Assembly: GCA_023362775.1 (NCBI GenBank)
Contig: JALMGJ010000014.1
Span: 682,001 to 746,000 of the forward strand
DNA length: 64,000 nucleotides
Reading direction: 5' to 3'
From: Charina bottae
Lineage: Eukaryota > Chordata > Lepidosauria > Squamata > Charinaidae
The position numbers were made by a program, and so were the translations under genes. The notes beneath the pieces are model-generated. The model made no database searches, was not told the DNA's origin, and was given only the letters and a program-made list of their open reading frames with translations. Below, piece by piece: positions 1 to 10,125 of the stretch (its first letter is position 1; every line of letters begins with the position of its first letter).

Positions 1-350
1 ATGTTGGCCATCACTTGCTTGCTTGAAGACCTCCTCCCAAGACTTCAGGACAGAAGGCTACGGAGATGGTTTCAACGTGATAATCTCAGTCCAACAGGAG
101 AGTGGGAATTTTAGGATCCTGGATCTGGAAGGAGTCACTGAAACCATCAAGCCCCACGTCTTTAAATGTGGTTGTCCAGCATCTGCTTAAAAACATCCAT
201 CCAAGGGGAGCTCACCATCTCCTTCAGAAATTCATTTCACTGTCAAACTATCATTGGGAAGTTTTTCCTAACCTTCAGCTGGACTCTCTTCCTGCAATTT
301 AAGACTATTATTCCATTATTGCACCCAGGGATGGCACCCAGCTCTATTTA
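1..350. repeat. CR1-type LINE 3' fragment
   Basis: The stretch from about 140 to 350 reads as a degraded amniote CR1 segment: a 'gttgtccagcatctgc' phrase, then the 'gggaagtttttcctaacctt' block and a 'ctcttcctgcaattt' block, in the order seen in CR1 3' regions. No intact reading frame is present. Bases 1-139 hold nothing I recognise. Family assignment is from memory of CR1 consensus phrases; orientation was not resolved. Confidence 0.55.
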
Positions 351-1704
351 ACTGATTTATTCCCAAAACAGTGTCCAGCCCGTTTTCAGGATCAATAGAA
401 AAGGATATTAAGTAAGCTAAATATTAGACCACTACCAACTCTAATACAATACTATTTTATTGTTCCAATACAGATAGAAAATTGCTCAATATAAAAGATT
501 ATTAAGTATAAATGCGTTATTGATTTACATAGAAGATTGCCTAATATAAATGCGCTATTGGTTTTATGTTCCCTGTTCACACTTACTGTTACAAGACAGA
601 TTGTGCTTAGGGCATTATTGGGATCCCCTCTTGGTACAACAGTTGCACACTGACGGTCCAGTGAAAGAAGAGGCTGGAAATTCTGCCGTGTCTTTCTGTA
701 GCGTTGGAATCGATGCCCAAACGGTTGTTGTTTATCTGCCCTTTTTATATACCTTCACATTTGTGAAGATGTGACATTCTGTCTTTAACGTTGTCTGGAG
801 AGGGAGAAACCCGGGTGGCAGAAAGAGCCAAGTTTTGGACCATCCCAGAGGTCAAAGACATTCAGTCTTCCTTCCCTTCCCGAGTAGGGTTGTGTGCTAT
901 TCCTGATGGTTCGCTAACTAACAGATGCTCTACCGGGACTCTGGTACCGAAGGCTTCTGGAACAGCACCATCTCGCCTATGTGAGGCGAGAGGGTAAAAT
1001 GTAACTTGTGTTTTTAATGGTTGACGAGACCAAGCTGTAAAAAAAATCCCAAAGTGCCCCCCTCAGCTCTCAAAGGGTCAACAAATCCGCTCGAGCTGAA
1101 CTTGGGGCAAATGCTCTGTCCCTTTTTCATAGCAATCCAAGCACCACCCTCTCTACTTTGGGATGGGGACCGACCAAAGACTCTTCAGACAGAATCAAGG
1201 TGCTCCAGGGATTAGATGGTAGGAGAGAGAATCCATGTCGACTACCAAATAACTAAAAAATGATCAGGGGTGTGAATTGCTCCTTCCCAGCAGCAAAATC
1301 CCAGGCTCTGATCTGGCATTTGTACTGACTTGGCTTCTCCGGGACACACAGATCAGTAAAACATTTTTCAACACAGTTAGAATTATGAGCGGAGAACAAA
1401 GTGAAAAATCCTTTCTCTACCTAGTGATATTTTTTCTTTTCCTTTTTCTTAGGCAACAGTACATCACACAAGTCCAAGTGGCCTGCTGACTTCATGCGTC
1501 TTCATTCTCGAGCTACGATGCTGAGAACACAGAGCTGGCCATCATCTCACTTCCACCTCAGTTTGCGAATCTATTTTTCAACGTCAGGATGAAAGTTTGT
1601 CTGCATTTCTGCTTATACCCACAAAGCAAATGGTGGCAGATTACTGCACAGGCCATCAAAGGAATGCCTCCTGGGGCGCCTCAGTTAGAGATTTCGTCTC
1701 ACAT
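351..1704. other. Intergenic, no recognised feature
   Basis: AT-rich unique-looking sequence. The open frames are short, overlap on both strands and lack splice-flanked or domain-bearing segments. Nothing here supports a gene. Confidence 0.5.
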
Positions 1705-1941
1705 TAGGCTGACCATACGTCCCGTTTTGGACGGGACTGTCCCATTATTTCACCATTTCTGGAGCATCCCGTCGTTATAGTAAAAATCTCAGTTTTGTCC
1801 CGTTTTTGAAAGTTTCCTGGCGAAGTGCGCATGTGCGCACTCCCCCTGCCCCCCTGTGTGCCCCCTGCCCCCCCCCCCCGTGCGCCCGCACGCCCACTTT
1901 GTCCGGCGACGTTTTTGCCTCAAGGAAATATGGTCAGCCTA
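1705..1941. mobile_element. hAT-like MITE, 237 bp
   Basis: Terminal inverted repeats TAGGCTGACCATA (left) and TATGGTCAGCCTA (right) are perfect complements. They are flanked by an 8-bp target duplication, TCTCACAT at 1697-1704 and CCTCACAT at 1942-1949 (one mismatch). An 8-bp duplication is the hAT hallmark. The interior is C-rich and has no transposase, so the element is non-autonomous. Confidence 0.8.
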
Positions 1942-2180
1942 CCTCACATCTTATAATGCTTAAACACCAGTTGGGTCATGAAGCCTATCCAAGGTTGTAT
2001 GTCGATGAAGGTTCTCAGTCTATCCAAGGTTGTCTTATATCCATAGAAATCTAGTGAAGGTTGTGGATTTTGGAAACTGCCTTTAATCTTCCTCTGGATA
2101 TTCAATGTGGAAGGGATATTGGTATCATGACATATCACTGGTGATTACACTTGATAACCACCAGCGATAGTTGGTGAGAG

Positions 2181-2182
<2 letters not shown>

Positions 2183-2253
<71 letters not shown>
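2183..2253. repeat. (GA)n microsatellite
   Basis: About 70 bp of almost uninterrupted GA dinucleotide. On the - strand it yields an artefactual Ser-Leu-rich reading frame. Flanks 1950-2182 and 2254-2789 contain nothing recognised. Confidence 0.97.
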
Positions 2254-2257
<4 letters not shown>

Positions 2258-2789
2258 AACTAAAGTGGATTTCACTGTGATTTCTTGGCCTGAGAATACA
2301 GCCACTTTAACAGGTAACAAAATCAATCAGAACCTGTAGTTGCTGTCTTGTCTCTGTGCTGTTTACACAACACACAGGAAGGCTTTCTTTGGATCCCCCT
2401 GAAGTCTGTTCCCAATATTGAAGCCAATCAAACGATATGAGTGGATTGGAAAGCAATCTCCACAGACCACCTTGGATCTGTATCTTCCAGAAACAGATCT
2501 GTTTGCATTATCACTTACTAGCTGATCTCCATTCTCTGCCCACAACGGTCTGATAAACTGCAGACAACCACAAACATAAACATGAAAATAAAATGTTCGC
2601 AAGGGGCTTGAGAGACAAGTTTTAGGAAAATGCAGTCTCTTTTCACCACCATTCGGTCTAGTTGCCCAGGTCTGCTAAGCCACAACTGAAGTCAAAATCA
2701 TAAACAAGAGTTTGTACATTTAAGAAATGTTAGGATGCAAAGACGTGGAAGATTGGGGGGGGGGGGAATTGCAGTGGGAATCATCCAGA

Positions 2790-2849
2790 TTTCAAATAAC
2801 TCCCCAGAGTTGCTGGGAGTTGGGCAGCATATAAATTTAATTATTCTTC

Positions 2850-2897
<48 letters not shown>
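2790..2897 (+). repeat. LINE 3' tail with (CAT)n array
   Basis: The phrase gagttgctgggagttgggc followed by agcatataaatttaatta is the 3' end typical of squamate CR1/L3-like LINEs. It runs directly into about 15 CAT triplets (2850-2897). The array yields an artefactual poly-His frame on the + strand. Confidence 0.75.
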
Positions 2898-2964
2898 TAG
2901 TTAGAAAATGTACCACAGTGCTCTTTAGGAACATACAGCAGGACAGACCAACCTCAAGATCTGG

Positions 2965-3140
2965 AAGACGGAACATGAGAACATAAGCAGTGCTTTGCTG
3001 GATCAGACCCCAGGCCCATCTAGCCCAGCAGTCTGTTCTCCCAGTGACTAAAGACATTATATATCCATTGTCTCTTCCGTTCAGGATGCACCATCAATAT
3101 AAAAACTGATCCGTAACATCCGTCACCAAGCAAGGATTTG
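2965..3140 (-). repeat. CR1/L3-like LINE 3' fragment (reverse orientation)
   Basis: Contains agaacataagcagtgctttg, 'ctggatcagaccccaggcccatctagcccagca' (split phrase) and gtctgttctcccagtgacta. This is the reverse complement of the 'ggcctgatccagcaggg' end of amniote L3/CR1 LINEs, also seen in forward orientation near 19.3 kb. No coding capacity remains. Confidence 0.75.
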
Positions 3141-4086
3141 CTGGGCTGCAGGTTGCAACATTAAACTCAGAGAGATTGGGCTAATGACAGTAAGTCCATT
3201 TTGTTGTAATGAATTGTTGGTTATAGAGTATCGCAGAGCACACGAGTTATCCATCACTTTGCCAAGACAGAGGCTTAACCAAGAGCCTGTGGAAACGTTT
3301 CTCCAAAGAGGTGGTAAGAAAGGAAGCCAAACAGATGGGCCATAACCAGCAAGAGTTGGGCCCTTTGGTGAACATATCCACACATTATCTGTGTTTATGC
3401 CCATATGTGGCAGGTGTATAATATTTTATCATGCCTTTGATAGCCAGAAGATAGAAAATCAAATCTCTGGATTGCGCCATTAGAAATGTCCCTCTGAACA
3501 CCTCTAAGACTCACCACTCCACTTCTACTCCCCATCCCTCACAAAACAGTGGGATGCTGCCCCGTGATGGTCTCACTTCCGTAAACCTTGAGATGCTGAG
3601 AAGACTCAGGGAACACAGGGAGTTACTCAGTGCTCTGTCTCTCCAGTTACTGAAAGCAGAGTGCAAGAAAATAATCCCATCCCTGTCCTGTTCCTGAGCT
3701 AATCCTCAGCCCGGAGGAACAAAAATCCACGTCACCCAAAGAAAAGAAATATAAACACAATTTATACATACACCCCCTCCAAGTTTTCAGTTCAAGTTGG
3801 ATGCATTTGGTTGGATATTTGCATCTCTGTCTCTCTCTCTCTCTGTGTCTCTCTCTCTGTCTCTCTCTCAGCAGTTGCTAGGAAGGCAACAGCTTGCAAA
3901 GACACGTTTCTCTTGCATTTACTGTAAAAGCCTTGTGCAAACTGTGATGGTAAAATGAGACCATCATGTCAGCATTTTTGCAACTAGGACCTTTTTGCAA
4001 CAGCTGTAACCATAGTTGCATGTTGCTGCAGAGTCTGGAGTAGATGAAGGGACAGAAATATTCTACACAATGCCTACAGACAGGCA
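3141..4086. other. Intergenic; (TC)n tract only
   Basis: No gene or dated repeat recognised. The only low-complexity feature is an impure (TC)n/(TCTG)n tract at about 3827-3870. Confidence 0.5.

Positions 4087-4119
<33 letters not shown>
4087..4119. repeat. (GATT)n microsatellite
   Basis: Eight consecutive GATT units immediately preceding the LINE tail at 4121, consistent with microsatellite growth at a retroelement 3' end. Confidence 0.95.
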
Positions 4120-4120
<1 letters not shown>

Positions 4121-4330
4121 GTGCCATCAAGTTGTTGTCAATTCCTAGTGACCACATAGATTTTCTCCATTGACGATCTGTCCTCAACCTGATCCTTCAC
4201 ATCTTCCAACGGCGCCCCCATCATCACTGTAACTGAGTCCATCCACCTTGCTGCTGGTTGTCCTCTTCTTCTCTTTCCCGGCATCAGAGCCTTCACCTCG
4301 TGTCCAAGACAGGCAAATAGCAGGAAAAAT
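4121..4330 (-). mobile_element. LINE 3' coding remnant
   Basis: On the - strand this encodes a short tail with KRRRGQPAARWMDSV followed by an EDVKDQVEDRSS-like run, the C-terminal signature of several RTE/RNase-H-lacking LINE polymerases (RGRPxxRWxDxI, then W/drR motifs). It stops just before the (GATT)n tract, as expected for a 5'-truncated LINE copy. Exact clade not resolved; it differs clearly from the BovB copy at 19.4 kb. Bases 4331-4691 hold nothing recognised. Confidence 0.55.
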
Positions 4331-4753
4331 GGCCTTGAATTCTGGAACCATAAATAAGGTGAGGCAAGTGTTCCCACCAAAGAGAATGAATGATCCACAA
4401 GCATTCAGAGAAAAAAACAGATCTGCTCCATTTTCAGATGAGCCACAATGGAGCGAGGAAAAAAAACAAATGGCCTTCCAGAATGACATCACACAAATGA
4501 CATCATACAAGCAACTTGGAGCAAAGCATTGTCTGGAAATGCTTCCATCTTCTGGGTTTATGGTATGTTCCATTCACATACACACACACACACAATGAAG
4601 GCATTAGCAAAGAAAAATGCCATACTGTATCGGTTGTAATTTTGAGAAGTTGAATGTTTCACTCACAACCCTGTTCTGTGGGGTTTATTTCTGTAAAGGT
4701 AAAGTCTGTAGCTTGAATCATGTCAACTGGATTTCTATTTTCTTAGTGGAAAC

Positions 4754-4784
4754 GTTTCACTCCTTATCCAAGGAGCTTCTTCAG
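4754..4784 (-). ncRNA. Hammerhead-ribozyme-like core (left pLTR)
   Basis: Reading the - strand: CTGAAGA, then an AGCTCCTT/AAGGAGT hairpin with a short loop, then GAAAC. This matches the hammerhead core (CUGANGA - stem II - GAAA). Penelope-like pLTRs are known to carry hammerhead motifs. Stem I and stem III pairing was not established here. Confidence 0.6.
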
Positions 4785-4884
4785 TCTGAGTAAAGTTAGT
4801 AAGGGAATCCTTAAATATGTTTCTAGGCTGGCTGTGTGACCTTGCACCTGGGGCTAGGTCATGGTTATTTTGAGATGTTTGTTT

Positions 4885-5739
4885 CTAAGTCCCTTTATCA
4901 TCTAAAGGAGGATCGTTAAGATTACCCTGCTGCTGTTGAGCTTGTGAAATGGTCTTAATCTTCCTAGGCACAGAAGACAAAGCAGGAAGGAAGATAGGGG
5001 AAAGGTTATGCCTGAGGCCCCCACCTCTATTCAAGGAAGGATTTTTCAAGTTGGCATGAATGGATTCCTTGACCCCTCTCTCAAACCACCTATCTTCTCT
5101 GTCTAAAATGTGAACATTAATGTCCTCAAATGAGTGTCCTTTTTCCTTTAGATGAAGATAAACTGCTGACTCTGGTCCTGTGGTGTTACTTCTCCTGTGT
5201 TGGGCCATCCTCCTGTACAAAGGTTGTTTGGTTTCTCCAATGTAGAGTTCAGAGCACTCCTCACTGCACTGGATTGCATACACTACATTGCTTTCCTTGT
5301 GTTTTGGAGTTTGATCTTTGGGGTGTACAAGCCTCTGTCTCAGTGTGTTGGTGGGTTTGAAATATACAGGTATGTGGTGTTTGCCAAATATCCGTTTTAT
5401 CTTTTCAGACACGCCAGCCATGTAAGGAATGACCAGGTTCTTCCGTTTACTCTGAGTCTCAGCCCTATCTGTCGCTGTTTTAGGTCTGGTAGACTTAGAT
5501 TTAGTGAAGGCCCAATTTGGATATCCACAGGCCTGCAGAGCTGTTCTCAGATGCTGCTTTTCATTCTTTTTGGAATCCATGGAGGTGGGGATGGTTTCTG
5601 CTCTGTGTGACAATGTCCTGATGACTCCTAGTTTGTGCTGCAGTGGATGGTGGGAGTCAAACATCAGGTATTGATCTGTGTGTGTGGGTTTCCTGTAGAA
5701 ATCCTGTAAGAAATCTTCCTCTAGGAAGATTAAGACCAT
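4885..5739 (-). CDS. Penelope-like polyprotein C-terminus: RT end plus GIY-YIG endonuclease
   Basis: A 284-codon open frame. Residues about 13-48 (DFYRKPTHTDQYL, then HPLQHKLGVIRTL) match the end of the Penelope reverse transcriptase. Residues 152-170 carry the GIY-YIG pair as VVYAIQC and LYIGET, with Arg at 176-177 and a likely catalytic Glu at about 225 in ERGVKESIHA. The endonuclease would nick target DNA for retrotransposition. The frame starts and ends inside the two inverted repeats, so it is a truncated element, not a host gene. It has no internal stops, which agrees with the identical terminal repeats in implying a young insertion. Confidence 0.85.
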   Translation of the reverse strand: MVLIFLEEDFLQDFYRKPTHTDQYLMFDSHHPLQHKLGVIRTLSHRAETIPTSMDSKKNEKQHLRTALQACGYPNWAFTKSKSTRPKTATDRAETQSKRKNLVIPYMAGVSEKIKRIFGKHHIPVYFKPTNTLRQRLVHPKDQTPKHKESNVVYAIQCSEECSELYIGETKQPLYRRMAQHRRSNTTGPESAVYLHLKEKGHSFEDINVHILDREDRWFERGVKESIHANLKNPSLNRGGGLRHNLSPIFLPALSSVPRKIKTISQAQQQQGNLNDPPLDDKGT

Positions 5740-5903
5740 TTCACAAGCTCAACAGCAGCAGGGTAATCTTAACGATCCTCCTTTAGATGATAAAGGGACT
5801 TAGAAACAAACATCTCAAAATAACCATGACCTAGCCCCAGGTGCAAGGTCACACAGCCAGCCTAGAAACATATTTAAGGATTCCCTTACTAACTTTACTC
5901 AGA

Positions 5904-5934
5904 CTGAAGAAGCTCCTTGGATAAGGAGTGAAAC
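5904..5934 (+). ncRNA. Hammerhead-ribozyme-like core (right pLTR)
   Basis: The inverted counterpart of the motif at 4754-4784: CTGAAGA, stem II from CTCCTT/AAGGAG, then GAAAC. It is identical because the two pLTRs are identical. Core nucleotides are visible; cleavage activity is inference. Confidence 0.6.
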
Positions 5935-6023
5935 GTTTCCACTAAGAAAATAGAAATCCAGTTGACATGATTCAAGCTACAGACAATTCCACCTGGATGA
6001 CTGAGAACCTTCATAGACATAGA

Positions 6024-6357
6024 TGTAAAGGTAAAGGTTCCCCCTGCACATTTGTGCAGTCGTGTCCGACTCTAGGGGCCGGTGCTCATCTCCGTTTGTT
6101 AGCCGAAGAGCCAGCGTTGTCCGAAGACGCTTCCACGGTCATGTGGCCGGCATGACGTGCGCGGAACGCTGTTACCTTCCCACCGAAGTGGTACCTATTC
6201 ATCTACTTGCATTTGCATGCTTTCGAATTGCTAGGTTGGCAAGAGCTGGGGCGAGTGCGGGAGCTCACTCCGTCACGCAGGACTAGGGATTTGAACCTCT
6301 GAACTTGCAATCTTCCGATCGACAAGCCTGGCATCTTACCCGCTGAGCCACCACGCC
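6024..6357 (-). mobile_element. tRNA-derived SINE, full-length
   Basis: On the - strand it starts GGGCGTGGTGGCTCAGCGGG (A-box-like TGGCTCAGCGGGTAAG) and has a B-box-like GGTTCAAATCC about 50 bases later. These are the internal pol III promoter elements of a tRNA-derived SINE. It runs to a tail reading CCTTTACCTTTAC in that orientation. The Penelope-like element at 4705-6023 inserted in this tail. Confidence 0.75.
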
Positions 6358-6392
6358 CATTTATTTATTTATTTATTTATTATTTATTTCTG
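6357..6392. repeat. (TTTA)n microsatellite
   Basis: Run of TTTA units abutting the head of the tRNA-derived SINE on the + strand side. Bases 6393-6600 contain nothing recognised. Confidence 0.9.
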
Positions 6393-6600
6393 TATACCTG
6401 CGCAATTAAACTCGGCTCAGACATATGAAAGCTCTCTCTCTTTTGGACTTAACTCAGAATTGTTGAGACTTTTCTTTAAAAGAAAATTGAAAGGCTGATT
6501 TCCAGTTTTCTCTATAATGGGTATTAGCCATGGAGATATTTGGGATAAGATCCAAAGCAAGAATGTTCAGCAAGGAGCTGGGGGATGATTTTGCACCCCA

Positions 6601-6688
6601 ATTCAGCAAGTTGAGCGATGTTGGTCTCCAGGAGTTACCCCTGGATTCAGCAAGTTGAGCGATGTTGGTCTCCAGGAGTTACCCCTGG
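6601..6688. repeat. Perfect 44-bp tandem duplication
   Basis: The unit at 6601-6644, beginning ATTCAGCAAGTTGAGCGATG, is repeated without change at 6645-6688. A single recent duplication; no coding role seen. Bases 6689-6955 contain nothing recognised. Confidence 0.95.
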
Positions 6689-6959
6689 ATCTAGCTGAGC
6701 CAGAGAGACTTTGCTGTCCAGGAAATCTTCGACATCAGTGCTTAGAGTTACATTGCTGAACAGCATGGAAATGGCAAAGGAGCCTTGCACCATCTGTGGT
6801 GTGAATTTATGCGCTGTGACAACAGCCACTCCTTAATAATAACACGGAATACCACTCTGTCTTTCTGTGGGTGCGTTTAATTGGCAAATTAGGGGAAAGT
6901 GACACTCCCAAACCCTTTCTAATGCATCACATGCAAGTTGTATAGGAGTTGATGATTAT

Positions 6960-7185
6960 GGGCAGAGGTGGGTCTAAAAAAGTCAAGATGGCAGCTGCCA
7001 CTGCATGATCAAAACCTTGCCTCTTTAGAAGGTAGGTTCATTTGCTTCTGCAGCACACATTAAAAATGGGTAGGTCTTTGATCATCAGTGGCAGCTGCCA
7101 TCTTGACTTATTTGACCTCCCCCATTGCGGACATTCATTGCACAGTCAGGGCAACCATCTTTTTTTTTACGCCCCCTTCCCCCGC
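6960..7185. mobile_element. Foldback repeat (TCAAGATGGC family), full copy
   Basis: Inverted halves carry gtcaagatggcagctgccac and its complement gtggcagctgccatcttgac, separated by about 90 bp. Outer ends are a cagaggtgggt-type start and a tgcggacattc end. The same core recurs through the window (10.09, 16.1, 22.75, 22.98, 25.1, 29.97, 35.46 and 40.2 kb), so this is a dispersed non-autonomous foldback family. Superfamily not determined. Confidence 0.7.
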
Positions 7186-8400
7186 AGATGCTCCATTGAT
7201 GATGTAATATATAACATAGATGATGCATTATTTAAAAGGCGTCTTCCTTCTCTATATCCTCTAGGAAGCAATTGTTCAGAAAAACATTTTGTAATGCAGT
7301 ACCATGATTTTTTTAAAAACGATGCTCCTTACAGTTCCCTGACACAAAATGTTCCCTATGGAGGTTCTAGTCAGTTGAGGAGACAATTTAATTCAAGCTG
7401 CTATCTCAAGAGGAGCTGAACCTTGACACAAACCTTGACAGATGATCTGAGAAAGGATCTGAGGTGGCTTCAGACATCCAGTCGCTTTGGAACTCGCAGC
7501 CCTGTGTTTACAGGGTTATGATAAAGTGACATTTTGCTACCTTTCTATCTGAGTTTTCTCCCACAAATTCCCAAAACTCTTTGGGCCCCAACTCTCTTCC
7601 ATTCCAGTACTCACCCTGACCAGGATAAGCCTTAACTTTGCTCATGCCTTGCTTCGGGGAATTATTTAAGCTTTGAGGTCTTTACCCTCAAGAGTTCCGG
7701 ATTCTGCCTGCCCTTTCGGCATCACTGTCCTGCAAGAGTTCTCAAAGGACATCGTGCACTGACCTGCATCTCTGCCAGCTGACCAATGGGGAACTGCGCT
7801 TTTGGCTCTCCAGCCAGGGGCCCTCATCTTCACCTTTATTGTTCTGCAGCGGGGGAGCAGCTAAGCCGCCTCCAGATGCACCAAAGAGGATGCGGGCATG
7901 GTTTCAAGTCCCTGTGGGACCTTGACTTCAGAGCCAAGACGAGGGGAAGGAGTTCCTACCACCAGCGAAACGGCTGCATCCATGGTTTCAAAGGAAACAT
8001 TGCCAAAAGACCTTTGAAGGGTTCCAACTTGAGTTGCAGTAGCAGAGATTCATGGCCCACTCGCAGAAGGGCCTCCAGCAGCAGTGGCACCAGAAGGATT
8101 CAGGAAGGGTCACCAAGAGCAGGGGCCTTACTCATCCTCCTGAGTCACATTCTGTCAGACCGGTCCACGATGAAGGATCCTCCCAAATTCATTCACTGCA
8201 GTTCTAGCCCTTCCACGGCTTCTAGAAGGTGGTCCTTTTTGATCCTCAAAACAGCCCTGTGAGGTAGGTTAGGCTGCGAAAGAGAAGACAACTAGCCCAA
8301 GTTCATCTTCTTGACTGAGAAGTAATTTGAAATCAAGGTGAAAAGCTGGTGTGGGATTTGGACAATCCAGGTTCAAGTCTTACTCAATTGCCAAGCTCAC
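7186..8400. other. Intergenic; SINE tail fragment at about 8255-8330
   Basis: Mostly unrecognised. At about 8255-8330 the phrase ccctgtgaggtaggttaggc and cccaagttca resemble the tail segment of the SINE that is complete at 61203-62066. The 158-codon open frame at 7786-8262 has no recognisable domain and no conserved-looking exon boundary; I do not call it a gene. Confidence 0.45.
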
Positions 8401-8409
8401 ACTCTAATC

Positions 8410-8537
8410 CAGTGTTCCTCAACCATGGCAACTTTGTGGACTTCAACTCCCAGAATTCCCCAGCCAGCATTGCTGGCTGGGGAATTCTGGGAGTTGAAAT
8501 CCACACAGCTTAAAGTTGCCAACGTTGAGAAACATTG
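8410..8537. mobile_element. hAT-type palindromic MITE (CAGTGTTTCTCAACC family)
   Basis: Near-perfect palindrome beginning CAGTGTTCCTCAACC and ending GTTGAGAAACATTG, with the family core acttcaactcccagaattcc. It is flanked by an 8-bp target duplication CTCTAATC (8402-8409, 8538-8545). This is the commonest repeat of the window. Confidence 0.9.
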
Positions 8538-8545
8538 CTCTAATC

Positions 8546-8808
8546 CTTTTTTCTGCCAAGGGCCATTTGGATATTTATAACATCATTCATGGACCGGGGG
8601 GCGGGGTTTGCGGGAAGGAGCCAATTACACGCACTGGGGGGGGGGGGTTGCAGGCAGGAGCCAATTACATGCACTGTGGGGTGGGGTTTGTGGGTGGGAG
8701 CTCCTAGATTTATTGAATTTTGAGTCCCGCCTGCAGTTGCCTTGGCAGGGCCAGACCAAAATTTTGCAGGCCTTATACGGCCTACGGGCCAGACGTTCCC
8801 CACCCCTG
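8546..8808 (-). mobile_element. hAT-type MITE (CAGGGGTGGGG family), left end missing
   Basis: Contains ctgccaagggccatttggat and ends ccagacgttccccacccctg. It is the same family as 62579-62848 in opposite orientation. It lies between the second CTCTAATC (8538-8545) and a third (8809-8816). The outer 14 bp of its left inverted repeat are missing: it starts directly at ctttttt. Confidence 0.8.
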
Positions 8809-8816
8809 CTCTAATC

Positions 8817-9660
8817 AGTCATACAGTCTTGGCTCCAACCCACCTCGCAGGGCAGTCATTAGGATAAAACGAAGGGGCTTCCGTGCAGGGAATGAGTTTC
8901 CAGGAGCTCTCAAGATGTAAGCAAGTCTTCCTAGTCTGGAGCAGTACCTTCATGCAGCTCTTTCATCTTTTTCCCCATCACAAATATTTCTCCAGAGAGC
9001 ACAATGAATAAAAGTGAGGAAAACAGGATATTTGACAATGAAAGTGCGTAATCAAAGCCTCCACGGGGGCCCCGTATTGTGGCTTCTCCATCACAGCAGC
9101 ACATAAACAGGTGGGAAAATACTGGAGATGGAAGAGAAAATGTTGTTCCAGATTCAAAATACCTCTCATAAGCCTCCAGCTTTTTGATGAGTGAAAATGA
9201 CCCTGCGTTTCCACTCTGGTTGGACTAAGGTGGGCAAGATGGGGGACAGATTGACAGCTCACTTGACAGATCCAAGAGGTGGGATCTCATGGAAACTAGA
9301 TCTCCTTTCTTCCCCGCTTTTGCCCGCTAATGATTCTGAGCTGGGAGCCCAGGATGGGGAAAAGGCACCACAGACTGTGTGTTAAATCAATATCCCCAGA
9401 TTTGTTCAAAAGGTGCCAAGAGAGAGAGAGGAAGGATAGGAAGAATGCTTGTTCCTTAGCTATTTGCTAAGTGGGTAATTTAGCACTTTCACAACAACTA
9501 AGAGACAGAGGGGGGGAAATAAAACAAAACCAGATTTTCCCCAAAGGACGGGAGAAAAGAAGTGTAACTGCGGGTGTGTGTTTGTGGGTGTTTATGGGGG
9601 AAACAGTTTTTCCCATTCAAGAGGTTGTTTTCCAAGAAGCAAGCATGGCTTTATTAAACA
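8817..9660. other. Intergenic, no recognised feature
   Basis: Unique-looking sequence without supported coding exons. Short open frames on both strands overlap and have no recognisable domains. Confidence 0.45.
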
Positions 9661-9870
9661 CAGAATGATAGAATTGTAGAGTTGGGAGGGATCACTGGCA
9701 TCATCTAGTCCAGGGTTTCTCAGCCTTGGCCACTTGAAGATGCGTGGACTTCAACTCCCAGAATTCCCAGGCCAGCCTCTGGGAGTTGAAGTCCACACAT
9801 CTTCAAGTGGCCAAGGCTGAGAAACACTGGTCTAGTCCAACCCTTTGCAATGGGCAGGAAAACCACTTAA
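9661..9870. repeat. CR1-like LINE fragment interrupted by a MITE
   Basis: The phrase agaattgtagagttgggagg, then catctagtccaaccctttgc, is a typical CR1 internal segment. It is split by a palindromic hAT MITE at about 9711-9829, with TCTAGTCC-type duplications at 9704-9711 and 9831-9838. The interruption orders the insertions: LINE first, MITE second. Confidence 0.75.
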
Positions 9871-10089
9871 GCCATCCATGAGAAGTGGCTTAATTAAATA
9901 ATATGGTTCATGATACAAGATGGGTTGGCCTTTCTTCACTTCAAACTTCTCATATCCAAAAAGGAACCAACAGACAGCCTCATGTCTCACTATGGTGGAG
10001 GTCAAAAACATCAACCAAGTAATCAAAGCCCACCCCTTTCTTACATCTGTCACAAGGCACATAAAAAGGGGTGAGGCTTGGATCATTCA

Positions 10090-10125
10090 ACTGCAGCTGC
10101 CATCTTGACTTATTCCACAACAACA
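10090..10125. repeat. Partial foldback repeat (TCAAGATGGC family)
   Basis: The half-element core gcagctgccatcttgactta with the upstream ggggtgaggcttggatcatt phrase, as in the full copy at 6960-7185. Sequence between 9871 and 10089 holds no other recognised feature. Confidence 0.55.

Larger units (their letters stand above)
4705..6023 (-). mobile_element. Penelope-like element with identical inverted terminal repeats
   Basis: A 1,319-bp insertion flanked by a perfect 13-bp target duplication TGTAAAGGTAAAG (4692-4704 and 6024-6036). It has two inverted repeats, 4704-4967 and 5721-5984, which I matched segment by segment over 264 bp with no mismatch found. Beyond the right repeat is a 39-bp asymmetric tail ending ccttcatagacat. 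Between the repeats lies a GIY-YIG frame on the - strand. Inverted pLTRs, an asymmetric tail and GIY-YIG are known Penelope-like element traits. The copy is truncated: most of the reverse transcriptase is absent. It landed in the tail of the tRNA-derived SINE at 6024-6357. Confidence 0.88.

Noticed and set aside
4248..4598. 116-codon + strand frame
   Set aside because: Partly antisense to a LINE remnant; no domain.
5197..5610. 137-codon + strand frame
   Set aside because: Antisense shadow of the Penelope-like GIY-YIG frame.
7786..8262. 158-codon + strand frame
   Set aside because: No domain; it runs into a SINE tail fragment and has no promoter or splice context.
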